Shown: piece by piece, positions 35,960 through 48,000 of the stretch | How the letters are laid out: every line of letters starts with the position of its first letter | Numbering within the stretch: the stretch's first letter is position 1 | Source of the DNA: Antedon mediterranea | Taxonomy: Eukaryota > Echinodermata > Crinoidea > Comatulida > Antedonidae | Reading direction: 5' to 3' | NCBI RefSeq assembly: GCF_964355755.1 | Contig: NC_092678.1 | Location: 14,296,922-14,360,921 of the forward strand | DNA length: 64,000 nt | The notes under the pieces: generated by a model | Seen by the model: the letters and a program-made list of their open reading frames with translations, nothing else | Databases searched by the model: none | Told to the model about the DNA's origin: nothing | Position numbers and translations under genes: made by a program

Positions 35960-35977
35960 TGGGGGGTCATCCGGGAA
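35960..35977 (+). promoter_or_regulatory. Primer-binding site, tRNA-Pro-like
   Basis: TGGGGGGTCATCCGGGAA begins 3 bases after the LTR. It agrees at 15 of 18 positions with the tRNA-Pro primer site known from mammalian C-type retroviruses, so tRNA-Pro is the likely primer. Confidence 0.7.
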
Positions 35978-36308
35978 CAAAGTGCGGAATTGTAGTTGTA
36001 GATCGAACTGATGGTAATTTTAGTTACTTATTCTAAGCTGGTTTTAGGTTTAGAGGCGTTTTATAACGAACGAGGTTTGGCGGTCGTCGAGCCAGTACAC
36101 TGTGTTGTTGTTTTAGGCTTGTGTAGGCTTGCCTGTGATAGTAGAAGTCGGTTTGGCTTTGATTTTAGGGGTCTAGTTATTGAGACCACGGTGTACGGTA
36201 GGTTTAATACTGTGTGGGCTTGGCAGGTAAATAATTACTGGTGCCTTAATTATCGTCATATTGGTTATTTTAACCTGTGTTTTTGTTTGTTTGTTTCGAA
36301 GAGAAACT

Positions 36309-38021
36309 ATGTCAGAAAGTGATTTTGACGAGGAATTTTTGGATAGCATGTCCATTGAGGTGGTAGCTCAGCTATCAGAGGAACGTTTGCGACTCCTAGG
36401 TACTAGGGTTGGAGCATCTATAAATGATTCCATGAATAAATATGACTTGATAAATGTGATTGGAAATCATGTTGGTTTAATTACTCATGAATCCGTAAAA
36501 ACTGCGAGGAATGAGGTAGAGTTGGCTAGAATTGAGTTGGAACGTGAAAAATTGATTTTTAAAAGAAGAAAAATAGAGATGCAAACTCAAAGAGAAATGG
36601 AAAAAGAAAAACATGAATTTGAGTTAAGGAAATTAGAATTAGCTAACCAAATGGGTCACACCACACGGGTTTCTACACCTAAGGATTCAGAGATTACTCA
36701 GAATATTAAATGGGTTCCCAAGTTTAATGAGGACGAGGTAGAGACATATTTTTTAGCTTTTGAGAAAATTGCTAATAGATTAAAGTGGCCTGCTAGACAC
36801 TGGACTGTGTTGTTACAAACTGCTCTTGTGGGTAAAGCCCAAGAGGTATTTTCTGCATTGGCTGATGATCAATGTGAAAGCTATGATGCGGTTAAAACTG
36901 CTGTTTTGTCAGCTTATGAATTAGTTCCAGAGGCGTATCGTCAGAAATTTTGGAACTTAGGTAAACCTTATGATCAAACGTTTACAGAATTTGCACGTAA
37001 GAAGCAGATTCTTTTTGATAGATGGTGTAGTTTGGAAGGAGTAAAGGGTGAATTTGGAAAGCTTCGTGAGCTTATGTTAGTTGAGGAGTTTAAATCTTGT
37101 TCCCCTACTGAAGTTCGAACACATCTAGAGGAGCAGAAAGTTGATAATTTAATGAAAGCGGCTTCTGTTGCCGATAATGATGTGCTCACGCACAAGGTGG
37201 TGGTGACCAAATCGGTTTCCAAATCTGTTGATGATTCTAAGGTCCAAAGTCAGAAAACTACAGTTAATAGTAGTATTAAATTTGTCAGAACTTGTTTTTA
37301 CTGCAAGAAAAACGGTCATATAAAGGCAGATTGCTGGCTGTTTCAAAGCAAATCTAAAGGGGATAATAAGAAACCCAAATCACTTCCAAACACGTTAGTA
37401 AATACAGTCCCGTTGAAAGTGACAGCGAGTCATGACGTTGATGAATGTGAGAAGTTGATCCAATCTTCAGGTCCGGAAAAAGTGCGAAAGCTATTTAAGC
37501 CTTTCCTCTCTACTGGTTCTGTAGCATTGATCGACGATGTGAATCTGAGTAAAGTTCGTGTCTTAAGAGACACAGGGGCGTCACAATCCCTGATAATAGA
37601 ATCGGCATTGTCATTTTCAAACGAGTCTTCTGCTGGAGCAAGTGTGCTCATTCAAGGTGTTGACGGGGTTATAAGGAAATCCCACATCATATATATAACA
37701 TATATTGTTAGCGGAGATTTTGTTGTCGGTGTAGTTCCGAGTCTTCCAGTATGGGGTGTCACACTCCTTTTGGGGAATGATTTGGCCGGAGACAGAGTGA
37801 CAGTAGAACCGGTTGTGTGCAAAAGTCCTGTTGAAGACGAAAGCACGGTGTGTTTAGAGAAAGAATTATCACATGTGTTTCCATCATGTGCGGTGACGCG
37901 ATCTATGGCAAATAAAACCATAGATGAGGATGAGAGTATTGACTCATGTGTTTTTACGGAGAAATTACAGATCGCGTTTCCCAAGAGGCTCAGGTCCCGA
38001 GTCACACACTGCCCAGGCTGA
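36309..38021 (+). pseudogene. Gypsy gag and protease region
   Basis: ATG 36309 opens a 570-residue frame. The first ~120 residues are charged and partly coiled coil (VELARIELEREKLIF). Next comes a capsid-like region (WVPKFNEDEVETYFLAFEKI), as in SCAN/gag domains. The zinc knuckle CFYCKKNGHIKADC is CX2CX4HX4C. The protease signature VLRDTGASQSLI has the D-T-G triad. The frame ends at TGA 38019-38021, and the homologous frame continues in +1 (AQAEQQHPKVCDFGPTVL...), so the break is probably an indel inside one gag-pol ORF. Confidence 0.9.
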
Positions 38022-38023
38022 AC

Positions 38024-39698
38024 AACAGCACCCAAAAGTGTGTGATTTCGGTCCGACAGTTCTCAATCGGTCTAGGTTAGTGGAAGAGCAGAGTAATGAT
38101 CCTGATTTGGTGTCATTTGGTCAGCAAGCTCTTTCTGTAGAGGAAATGTCTATTGTTCCTGTTTGTTATTATATAAAGGATGGCATACTTATGCGTAAGT
38201 GGAGGCCACCAGATAATCCAAGAAGTGATGTTTGGAATGAGATTCACCAGATAGTTATTCCTAGTGGATACCGTCAGGATATTATTGGTATTGCGCATGA
38301 TGATCCTCTTTAAGGGCATTTATGTGTCAATAAAACGGTAGACAAAATTCTCAGGCATTTCTTTTGGCCAAGTCTTATAAAGATGTGTCTAACTATTGTA
38401 AATCCTGTCATGCGTGTCAGGTAGTGGGGAAACCTAATCAAAAGGTTCCAGTAGCCCCACTTAAGCCTATTCCTGCATTCGGTGAACCATTTTCAAGGGT
38501 TATTGTTGATTGTGTGGGACCATTACCACGTACTTAAAATGGAAATGAGTATCTATTAACAATAATGTGTGCATCAAGTAGATTTCCAGAAGCGATTCCT
38601 CTTAGGCGTATTACAGCTAAGAATGTTGTTAAGGCATTGGTAAAATTCTTTACATGGGTAGGATTGACTAAAGCTGTTCATCAGTCCGATCAAGGATCAA
38701 ACTTCATGTCAAAAATATTTAAACAAGTCTTAGAGCAGTTAGGTGTTGCCCATATAAGTTCAAGTGCTTACCATCCACAGTCTCAGGGGGCACTTGAGAG
38801 ATTTCATCAAACACTTAAAAATATGATTAAAACCTATTGTTTTCAATGTGAAATGGAATGGGATGAGGGTGTTTCCTTATTGTTATTCGCTGTTCGTGAA
38901 ACAGTGCAAGAGTTCTTAGGATTTAGCCCATTTGAGTTAGTGTATGGTCATTCGGTGCGAGGTCCTCTTAAAATAGTCAAAGAAAGGCTGTTAGGGAATG
39001 CAGAAGAGTCTGTATCGATACTAGATTATGTGTCTGAATTTCGTGATCGATTAAATCGTGCTCGTGAGATGGCTAGAAAGAATCTTGTGTAGGCTCAGGG
39101 TAAAATGAAGAGATTGTTTGATAGGAAATCAGAAAAGAGAAGCTTTAATTCAGGTGATGAAGTGTTAGTTATGTTGCCTCTTCCCAGTCAACCATTATCT
39201 GCAAGATTTGCTGGTCCTTACAAAGTATTAGAAAGAGTAGGAGAAGTTGACTATGTGTTAGATACTCCAGATAGGCATAAGAAGAAGCGACTGTGTCATA
39301 TAAACATGTTGAAACCATACACAGCGAGAAATAATACTGATACCTGTACGTCAACAGCAGTTGTGTGTGTTGTTGAAGAGAATTCTGAAGAGTTTGGTGA
39401 TCCTGATACATGTGTTAAGTTCAGTAATTCAGATGTTCTTGCAAACATTGAACAGAAAGTTGGTCATTTATCTCACGATCGTAAGGTTGAAATTGTTAGT
39501 TTGATATTTGGAAATCTGCAGTTGTTTTCCGATGTTCCAGGTCGAACGACCTTAGTGGAGCATGACGTTAAGACAGCTGATTGTTCACCAATAAAACAAA
39601 ATCCATATAGAGTAAATCCGTTCAAGATGAAGATATTACAAAATGAGATTGATTACATGATTAAGAATGATATAATCGAGCCTAGTTGCAGTGCTTAG
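38024..39698 (+). pseudogene. Gypsy integrase (placed before RT), with GPY/F module
   Basis: The H2C2 zinc domain spans 38290-38420 (HDDPL*GHLCVNKT...), with a stop at 38311 and a lost base near 38370 before YCKSCHACQ. The catalytic core follows: VDCVGPLP (first D; stop at ~38535 just after), HQSDQGSNFM (second D), and YHPQSQGALERFHQTLK (E). A stop at 39090 (LV*AQGKM) precedes the GPY/F module RFAGPYKVLERVGEVDYVL. The frame then runs on toward RT without a new start, as one polyprotein. The stop at 39698 lies in CSA*SSPCILVPKP, where related elements have Trp. Confidence 0.9.
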
Positions 39699-40829
39699 AG
39701 TTCTCCATGTATATTAGTTCCGAAGCCAGATAAATCGTATCGTTTTTGTACTGATTATCGGAAGGTTAATGCAACATCTACTACAGATTCATATCCCATA
39801 CCGAGGATAGACTGTATTGATCGTGTGGGTAGTGCTAAGTTTGTCAGTAAATTTGATCTTCTAAAGGGTTACTGGCAAATTCCTTTAACAGAGCGTGCGA
39901 AAGAAGTGTCAGCTTTTGTAACTCCTATGGGTCTTTATCAGTATAAAGTCATGCCTTTCGGTTTAAAGAATGCACCAGCCACGTTCCAGAGATTGGTTAA
40001 TTGTATAATTTCAGGGTTGGAGGGCTGTGAAGCTTATATAGACGATTTGGTTGTTTATAGTGATACATGGGATGTCCATGTGCAGAGAATTAAGGCATTG
40101 TTTGACAGGTTGACAGCTGCAAAGTTGACAGTAAATTTGGTGAAAAGTGAGTTTTCCTGTGCAGAAATTGTGTTCTTAGTTGGTTGCGGAAAAGTTAAAC
40201 CATTAATTGCTAAGATTAAGGCAGTCTGTGATTTTCCAGTTCCAAAGAGTAAGCAGGAGTTAATGCGGTTCCTGGGAATGGCTGGGTTTTATCGACGTTT
40301 TTGCAGAAGTTTCTCAACGCTTGAAGCTCCATTAACGAATCTGCTGAAAAAGAATGCGAGCTTTGTGTGGTTGGAGGAATGCAATAATGCGTTCATTAAA
40401 GTTAAAGCGATGTTATCAAACGAACCGGTGTTGATGACTCCACAATTTGATAAACAGTTTTCGTTAATGATTGATGCCAGTGATGTTGGTTCTGGTGCTG
40501 TGTTGGCGCAAACAGACGAGAATGGTGTTGACAAGCCTGTGTGTTTCTACTCGAGAAAATTCAACCAGCATGAGAAACGTTATTCTACTGTTGAGAAGGA
40601 GACATTAGCTTTGATGTCAGCGTTAAAGCACTTAGAAGTGTATCTTGGATCTACTCCGTTTCCAATTGTAGTTTGGACTGACCACAACCCATTAACGTTC
40701 TTGGCAAGAATGAAGGACAAGAATCAACGCTTGTTGAGATGGAGTTTAGCAGTTCAAGAAATGAATCTGGAAATTCATCATATCAGAGGAAAAGACAATG
40801 TTGTAGCTGACGCTTTGTCAAGAGTTTAG
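39699..40829 (+). pseudogene. Gypsy reverse transcriptase and RNase H
   Basis: RT motifs: SSPCILVPKPDKSYRFCTDY, SKFDLLKGYWQIPL, MPFGLKNAPATFQRL and the catalytic YIDDLVVYS (intact), then FLGMAGFYRRF. RNase H follows with LMIDASDVGSGAVLAQ, EKETLALMSALKHLEVYL, WTDHNPLTFL and ADALSRV. It ends at TAG 40827-40829 with nothing coding before the 3' LTR. This C-terminal position is where a normal Gypsy element would have integrase. Confidence 0.95.
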
Positions 40830-41081
40830 ATAAAACATGCATGAAATGATTTTAAAAGTTTTGTTGATTTTAAAAGTGTTTATTTAATTATAATATGTTA
40901 GTTGTGATAGAGTGATGCATTAATGGCATACACGGATTTAAAGTAATTGGAACTTGTGGAATTTTAAAGAAGCAGTTGAAGTAAATTCATATCAACGACC
41001 GGTTAAAATAACTACTGTATAAGAAAATATTTAAGATGTTATAGTAAACAGTTATAAGTTTAATCATATCAAACTTTCTTT

Positions 41082-41092
41082 AAGTGGGGGTG
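41082..41092 (+). promoter_or_regulatory. Polypurine tract before the 3' LTR
   Basis: aagtgggggtg directly precedes the 3' LTR (TGTGATG at 41093). Purine-rich with two T interruptions. Confidence 0.65.
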
Positions 41093-41227
41093 TGTGATGA
41101 GTTTGTCACACGGAAGTGAGCCCTCTAGAGTAAAAGAGAGAGGAAATGAATAACGATGGACGACAACTACAACGTGTTTTGTTATGTTCTTATTGTTGGT
41201 TTCAGCCTAACGAGCGAGCCCGTAACA
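41093..41227 (+). repeat. 3' LTR of the Gypsy element
   Basis: Same 135-bp length as the 5' LTR, three substitutions. It is followed by the target duplication CTGC (41228-41231). Confidence 0.95.
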
Positions 41228-41523
41228 CTGCTGATTTCGTCACCGTCAGCCTGTGCAGCACTGTACATTCCTTTGTTAGTCCCGTTTCTATGGGTTTTTG
41301 ACGCCATTGTTTGGCTTTCACCGGACGTGAACGATATACAAATTGTTTTTTCCTAGTATTTCTTTCAGGTAAAAACTTCCACCTTAACAAAGACTTGGTT
41401 TAACTTGACTTATTCACTGTATTATACTCACTTAGAAATCAATCGAGATTTAGAAAACGTCAAATTTCAACTATATTTCAGGAGCTGTAAAAAACTATAC
41501 CTTGGTTAAGTAAAATCACAAAT
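41228..41523 (-). pseudogene. 5' end of the LINE: leader and first 26 codons of ORF1
   Basis: ATG at 41307-41305 starts a frame (MASKTHRNGTNKGMYSA...) that runs to the Gypsy insertion. Counting the CTGC duplication once, it continues in frame into ATG 35816 on the other side. This confirms a precise insertion and gives the true ORF1 start. 41308-41523 is the leader. Confidence 0.85.
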
Positions 41524-41570
41524 CACAAAAGTGAATACTGTGTTATAATAAGGAATTCGTGAGAAAACTA
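41524..41570. repeat. 47-bp flank of the Tx1-like LINE, copy 2
   Basis: Partner of 30957-31003. The left copy continues the tandem unit C sequence; the right copy begins new sequence, as expected for a target-site duplication. Confidence 0.6.
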
Positions 41571-42023
41571 TTCTTAATGATTAATGTACTTAATAGTCCT
41601 ACCATTATTTAAAAATAAATGTTAACTTTTTTTGTTAAACCAATTGTCAAGTACTTACTTGTTAGTTCTATCATTGTATGATTGAATGATCTGTAAAACA
41701 TAACTAATATGGGTAAATGACAAAAGTCAAATATAATTTTTATTAAATGTGTAGAATCTCATTATTAGTAATAGTCGCCCATGTGTTAGTCACATTTATG
41801 CAGCTGGGCTTCCTTATTTTCCTTAAATGTTGTGTTCCACACGTTTCATATTATTAGTATTACATTACATTTTTGTTAAGAACAATTTTATATTTCACAT
41901 TTAAGTCAACATGCAAAGAATATATTATTGTTGCATCAAAAGACATTAATTATATCATCCTCACAGAAACAAATCAAACGAAACCAAAAAAGAAAAATGC
42001 TAAATGAATACTCAGTAACCAAG

Positions 42024-45000
42024 ATGAGGTGAGTTATAAAGTTGAAGAACAACACTATATGCCTACGAATATTAAATACATTTTCGAACGAGACAATAAA
42101 CAACTATATAATTATTTTGTTAATGTATTGATGTAATTCATGTTATATCCTATACCTTTACAGTTACAGATTACAACATGCATTCAAGGTTAATGACTTG
42201 CAACAAATTAAAGAAATATGTAAAAGAGAGCCAGATATTTTGAAAACCAAAGATGTGATAAGACAAAATAATGATAGGACTCCCATATTACTAATAACAA
42301 ATTATTTTCATTCAATTAGTTAGTCAATTAGACCATTACATGTATGTAAATTGTAAAACTGTTATCATTATGCCTATATTCAAATGTAATGATTATTGTA
42401 TAATACCCTGGATTAATAACACACGCTTCATAGACGAATGCTACAAATTAAATAAACTTATTGACGATATTAATCAGTACTTATGCCTACTGTTAGTGTT
42501 TGTTTTAAATTGTGAGATCGGTGTGTACAGTTACTGTAGAGGGTTGGCCGATTAGGTAGACGGTCAGAATGACAGTTTCAAGTCAAGAGCCCATTTTGTG
42601 TATGTGAATAAAAAACTTCAAGAGCATAATTGAGTTCATCTGCATCCAATCTGTAAGACTTTTTCTAAATAATTATACAGATAATTCATAATGGTGACTA
42701 CAGTAGACTCACATTTCTTTGACAGTCGACAACAATAACTATGTATTCACTTTTTTCGCTTATCATTATAGTTATAACAATTATTTACTTCAGGGTTGTA
42801 CAATAACTGTTTGTTTGTGCTTTTGTTTTTCATAATTGTAAGATGTTATTAAACGTAGTATAAATTTATCTGATTTTAGTCATATCATAACAGTGTTGGA
42901 TTTACAACAATTGTCAATGTGCCATGAATAAAAAAACATTTTTGCATTATAGCTTTAATCTATATTTATAAGCTACATGATTATAATATCTTTCTGGTAA
43001 TGTACACAAAATCATAATTGTCTTTATGTCGTTATTATGAAAACAGTATGCATATCTGTTCCAGCAAACATCTCATTTCATTGATAATGTGTCATTTATA
43101 ATTAAAATTAACTATTTAGAATTATTCATTGCGAATTTTGGAAGCAGTTATTGAATGAAACACGAAATGAAGACATGTGTTTTAGAAACAATATTACATT
43201 GCATAAAGTCAATTAATATTAATTCACACATTATATTACAATTATAGTAGCATTTTAATTTATCTATCTAGATTGTTTAAGTTGGTTTATATAATATAAT
43301 AATCAACTCTTGAAATAATTTTATTTAGGTCCTATTTTAAAAAGGCGTAGACAAGTAGACTGTTGCGTTGACGTTGGTCTGTATGGTATGCCATGTAACA
43401 GGCTATGTCTGGTAAATAATGTACAAATGAATTTAGCTGTTTTTATTGTTTTGTACACTCAGAAGATTTTGTCGTAACAATGTACAATTTACAACCATTA
43501 TCAATGTGGCATGACCAAAATATACGATTGCATTACAGCTGGAATTGATATTTATAAACTACATGATTATGATTTCTTTCTAGCTTGAATACACTCCACT
43601 ACATGACTATTTACTATGTGACAACTCTACAACAGAAATAGTGGATTATCTCATACAACACGGCGCACCAGTAACGTCACAAAATGAGGTAACATACAAT
43701 TTTAGGAGGTCTATTATGCAAGTATTAATAAACATTATCGGTTCCAGCAAACATCTCTATTCCATTTATGACGTCTCTTTTATAATTATATGAATTACTT
43801 AGAAGTATGTATTACAAATTCAAAAACAATTGTAAAATAAAAAATGTATTAATTAAAAACTATATTATGCAGAAATGCCATGATCGATATGTCTTTGTAA
43901 AAACAATTATAACTAAGTGCGTCTCGCCAATTATGACGTCATATAATCGATTGTCATTCACACATTTGTATTACAATTATAGTAGTTCTTCAATTTATAT
44001 TTTTTTTAAAGCTGGTTAGAATATAGTTACTATTCTTGAACTAATTTCATTCAGTCTTAATTTAACATAACAAAATAATATGAATACATTACATGAATAT
44101 GACTTCTTTCTAGTATGGAGACACTACACTACATAGGTATTTGCGATATTCTAACAGCAATAGTGACTTGTCTCACATAGTATGGCGCATCAGTAACATC
44201 ACAACATGTAGTAATGTACATACAATCATAGTGGTATTCATGTCATTTTTATGAAAACAGTATCTGTTCCAGAAAACATCTCTATTTCATTTATAATATG
44301 TAATTTATAATTAATATTAATAATTTTGATTTATTTATTGCGAATTTTAGAAGCAGTTATTGAATGAAACAAGAAATGAAGACATGCCATAACCGACATG
44401 TATTTTTAGAAACAAAATTACATTGCATCTATATATAAATTATGGTTAATTCTGACATAGGCGAGCACAATGCAAAAACTTCTCTACAAATCTCCGCCTT
44501 GGATACCTACCTTATCTATCCGAGATGTACCGCGAAACGTAGATTTGATAACATTAGTGTGCACGCCGACGCTATTGTTCCATATTTATATCTTAGGAAG
44601 ATGTTATAAAGAGTTTTTTAACAACATTTATGATTTCAACATTGGATTTTCCTCTCAATTTCAATTCTTCCCGGTCAAAGTAATTTCCGGGTTTAAGATA
44701 AGTTCACCTTAGTTTCAAATATTTTCTCTCTTTTATACACAAGGGAGCAGTTAAAATAATAGAATAATAGATTTGACCCTAAAGGTGACTGGAAACAGGC
44801 ACTTTCCATCAATCAATACAGTGTCCCTTTGGAAGACGAAAAAAAATTGGCCATTAATCATAGCCATTTCAGTTTTTTGTTTATTTTAAAACATACCACA
44901 CGTGTGTGAAGGTACAGTAGTTAAATAATAGGAATTATACTGCAAATTAATAAAGATCAAATTAAATATACGCCATAAAGAATCAGAATATATTGTGGGA

Positions 45001-48000
45001 AATAGTATTATACAATTACATAGGGAGATTTGATGATAAGACATTTTTCGAGTGAAATCCCGATAGCTGAGTTTTATTGAGTAAGCTTGCAGGAATAACT
45101 GTAGGCTATCTTCCTGTGTCCCGTTAGGACCGAGATGTCTGCCCATGTTGCAAGCCGTAATGTCTTCTTTCTTGGGCCCACTCTGTCACGGCAGTTAGTT
45201 TCAAAAGATGATTAAATTAAATAATGTATTAATAATTATTAGGATGGTATTCATTTGAATAAACGCCTCTCCAATAAAACATCACTTTGAATAATAACCC
45301 CCCCCCCCCACAACCCAACTATCTAATAAACGTCCATCCACATATTTATAATAACACAATTATACTATTTGTAGTAGAATTCACCGCACTGTTATCTGCA
45401 ATTTACCAAGCATTTGTTATTCTTTTTTACCACTTTTCATATCTATAAGAGGATTTCATTTGATTATAAATGTTACCATATTATTAGAACTAAAACATTT
45501 AACATATATCCCTCGAATAAGCACCTCCCTCAAATGACCTCCGCCCCCCCCAAAGGGCCCTACCAAACAATAAAAACTATACTTTAAAATGTTATTAATC
45601 ATCTAAAACACTGTGAAACAAAGTAGTTCAGTTTTACGAATGTCAAGCATTTTCAATAATGGTAACCGACAGAAAATGTATAAGGAGAACATTATCATTC
45701 CGAGAACCATCGTCTACACTTCCTAGAGGGGGAGCGAGCGAAGCGAGCTCACCCTCTAGTAAAGTCAATTACTATTAATTCACACATTGTATTACAATTA
45801 TAGTAGCACTTTAATTTATCTGTCTAGTTTGTTTAAGTTGGTTTATATAATAATAACCAAATCTTGGAATAATTTTATTTGGATCCTATTTTATAGAGGC
45901 CTAAATTTTCTTTTTTTATTCAATCAAATACGATAGATAAGTACGAAATTATGTGGAATGTTTTGGTCTTCCGAAAAATTGCATTCATTTTGTTTGACCT
46001 AGGTCAAAGGTCAAATGTCAAAAAATGCAATTCAGTGACCACAAAAAGTAATCCGTATATATTCAGGCCTCATGTCCTGGGACAGTAAATTACCCCCGTA
46101 TGGGATACAGGCCACGTATTCAAAGGGTTGTGTCTATTTTGTTTTAATTCTAAAAGCAGCAATTTTAAATACAAATCAAATACAAATGATATTAGTACTC
46201 ACTGTAAAATGAATGTTTGAAAATCCATGCAGTCAAAAAATTATCTTTCTTTTTGTTTTTTTTTTGTGTAAAAATATTAAAATAATAGACGTTTGTTGTG
46301 TTATTTATTAATATCATGTCAGTTATTTTCCGTCCTCATATTTGGTATAAGAAAAGAATACTGCTTTTCATGGTCGTCTGGTAACTTATCGTGTTTTATA
46401 AATGTTCCCAAAGTATGATTATCATTTCCATTTGGATAACAGTGATAATAGTTGAATTTGGTTGAATATTCTTGCAGTCTCCCGTTGTTCAGTTGAATGT
46501 CTTGATATGTGGTGGTAATAATAATTGGTGGTTTGTTTTTAAGATGGATAGCAATATTTATTTTCTGGTAGTGTAGGCCAAATTAGAAAGAAGTAAATAT
46601 AATAGCATCTTTTTCCTCATTGTTTGTAAATCCTTATATACAATAGCCTACAATCCTTGCAAACAAATTACATAAAACAAACAATTAAAAATCAACCAAA
46701 AAATAAAAAAACACAGTGTAAGCATAATGTACTTCACAATATTTCATATCATACACCTTTCGGGAGCTAATGAAATTATTATCAGCCAGTCAAATATTAT
46801 ATCGGCCTAAAAGTGGGCCGATTTCCGTCACACCTCGGCCAAATCATCCCGCATTCAGCTATTTCCTAGACCTTGTATTTATTGAGAAACATAATCTAGC
46901 CTAGTGTAACACTGCATTAGGTATTTGAAAAAATGGTAAAGGGGTGTTGAATTAAGTTTGGCGGGAGTGATGTACATGAGGTAGAAACATGAGCAAGAAT
47001 ACAGTTTTGAAGGCGTACCGCCCGTTTTATTTGAAATAGGGCACGGAGTGCTGCCGGTATATTATAACTACAGCTGCGCTGATCACATCACGTGTGCTCT
47101 CTCGATAATGATATTGCTACTGACCCTAGTGATCTAATTGTGATGAAGGAAAATTGCCAAGAATTTTCGAAAGCTATTATAGGTTGAGCCCACAGACCAA
47201 TAATACACCAGCAAACCCTTTTATTTTAATTTGTTTTTTTTTTGTTTTATTATAATTAGTTAACTACAATTATTTGCTGCAATAACATGTATGTATAAAC
47301 ATCATGATTATGAATTAACTATAGGACGGAAATTCCCATGTCAGATACATACCTCTATGGCCTAATTTATTAAATATACGTCCTGCTTTGAATAAATTCT
47401 CCATCCATTACGCGGACCAGGCTACGTTAGCGTTACGGTTAGGCAATTTGGTTTTGACAAGCAATTACTGTCAGTGCTTTGTAAGTTATTGTGATTTTAT
47501 TGCCCTGGAGTGTCATTTGAGCCACAAGTTCTAACTACAAGTCCTGCCCACTGGAGGTTGGTCTAACCTGAGATGATTCGCATGGAAGAGCTTGAGTCAT
47601 TCTCTTAAGTTTGGCCTCGATGACCTTTGCGAAGGCTACCTAGAATTCTCATGGGCCATTAAATATTCAGTTTCAACTTTTAGATTTTATGTGGTTTGAG
47701 ACTTTGTTGAGCATTTTTAAAAATGTGTATAGGCCTACTACAGTACATAATATTAATATTTAATCAAAGATAATAACAATAATGCAATATACATTGAGAT
47801 ATAAATGATGTAAAATAAACCATAAAGATTAATACAATAAACTACAAATAGCCAATTTTTAAGTTTTAATGGAAAAAAATGATTGACCTATGAAAGAACC
47901 CTAAAATAAACATATAAACAAAAATAAACGCCAAGTGATGATAACCAATTTAAATTAATACACATTCAAAAGTTTTATCATCATGTAAATAATTATCTTA

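Larger units (their letters stand above)
35822..41227 (+). mobile_element. Gmr1-type Gypsy LTR retrotransposon (5.4 kb), recently degraded
   Basis: Two 135-bp LTRs (35822-35956 and 41093-41227) start TGTGATG and end TAACA; they differ at 3 positions (about 2%). A 4-bp direct repeat CTGC flanks the element (35818-35821, 41228-41231). Domain order is gag, zinc knuckle, protease, integrase, reverse transcriptase, RNase H: integrase comes before RT, as in Gmr1 elements and unlike ordinary Ty3/Gypsy. No env. Several stops and frameshifts disable it. It sits inside ORF1 of the Tx1-like LINE in the opposite orientation. Confidence 0.95.
31004..41523 (-). mobile_element. Tx1/L1-type LINE, full-length but decayed, split by a Gypsy element
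   Basis: Without the 5.4-kb insertion the element is ~5.1 kb. From its 5' end (right) it has a short leader, ORF1 (ATG at 41307, continuing from 35817), and ORF2 with endonuclease, reverse transcriptase and a C-terminal zinc region, ending near 31047 with a ~40-bp 3' tail. ORF1 with zinc knuckles and an APE-RT ORF2 ending in CX2C...HX4C are typical of the Tx1 branch of the L1 superfamily. Several nonsense codons and frameshifts make it inactive. It is flanked by a 47-bp near-duplication (30957-31003, 41524-41570). Confidence 0.85.

Noticed and set aside
44886-45146. Minus-strand ORF MGRHLGPNGTQEDSLQLF
   Set aside because: It lies inside the Helitron-like element and has no recognisable domain; captured gene fragment not excluded but unsupported.
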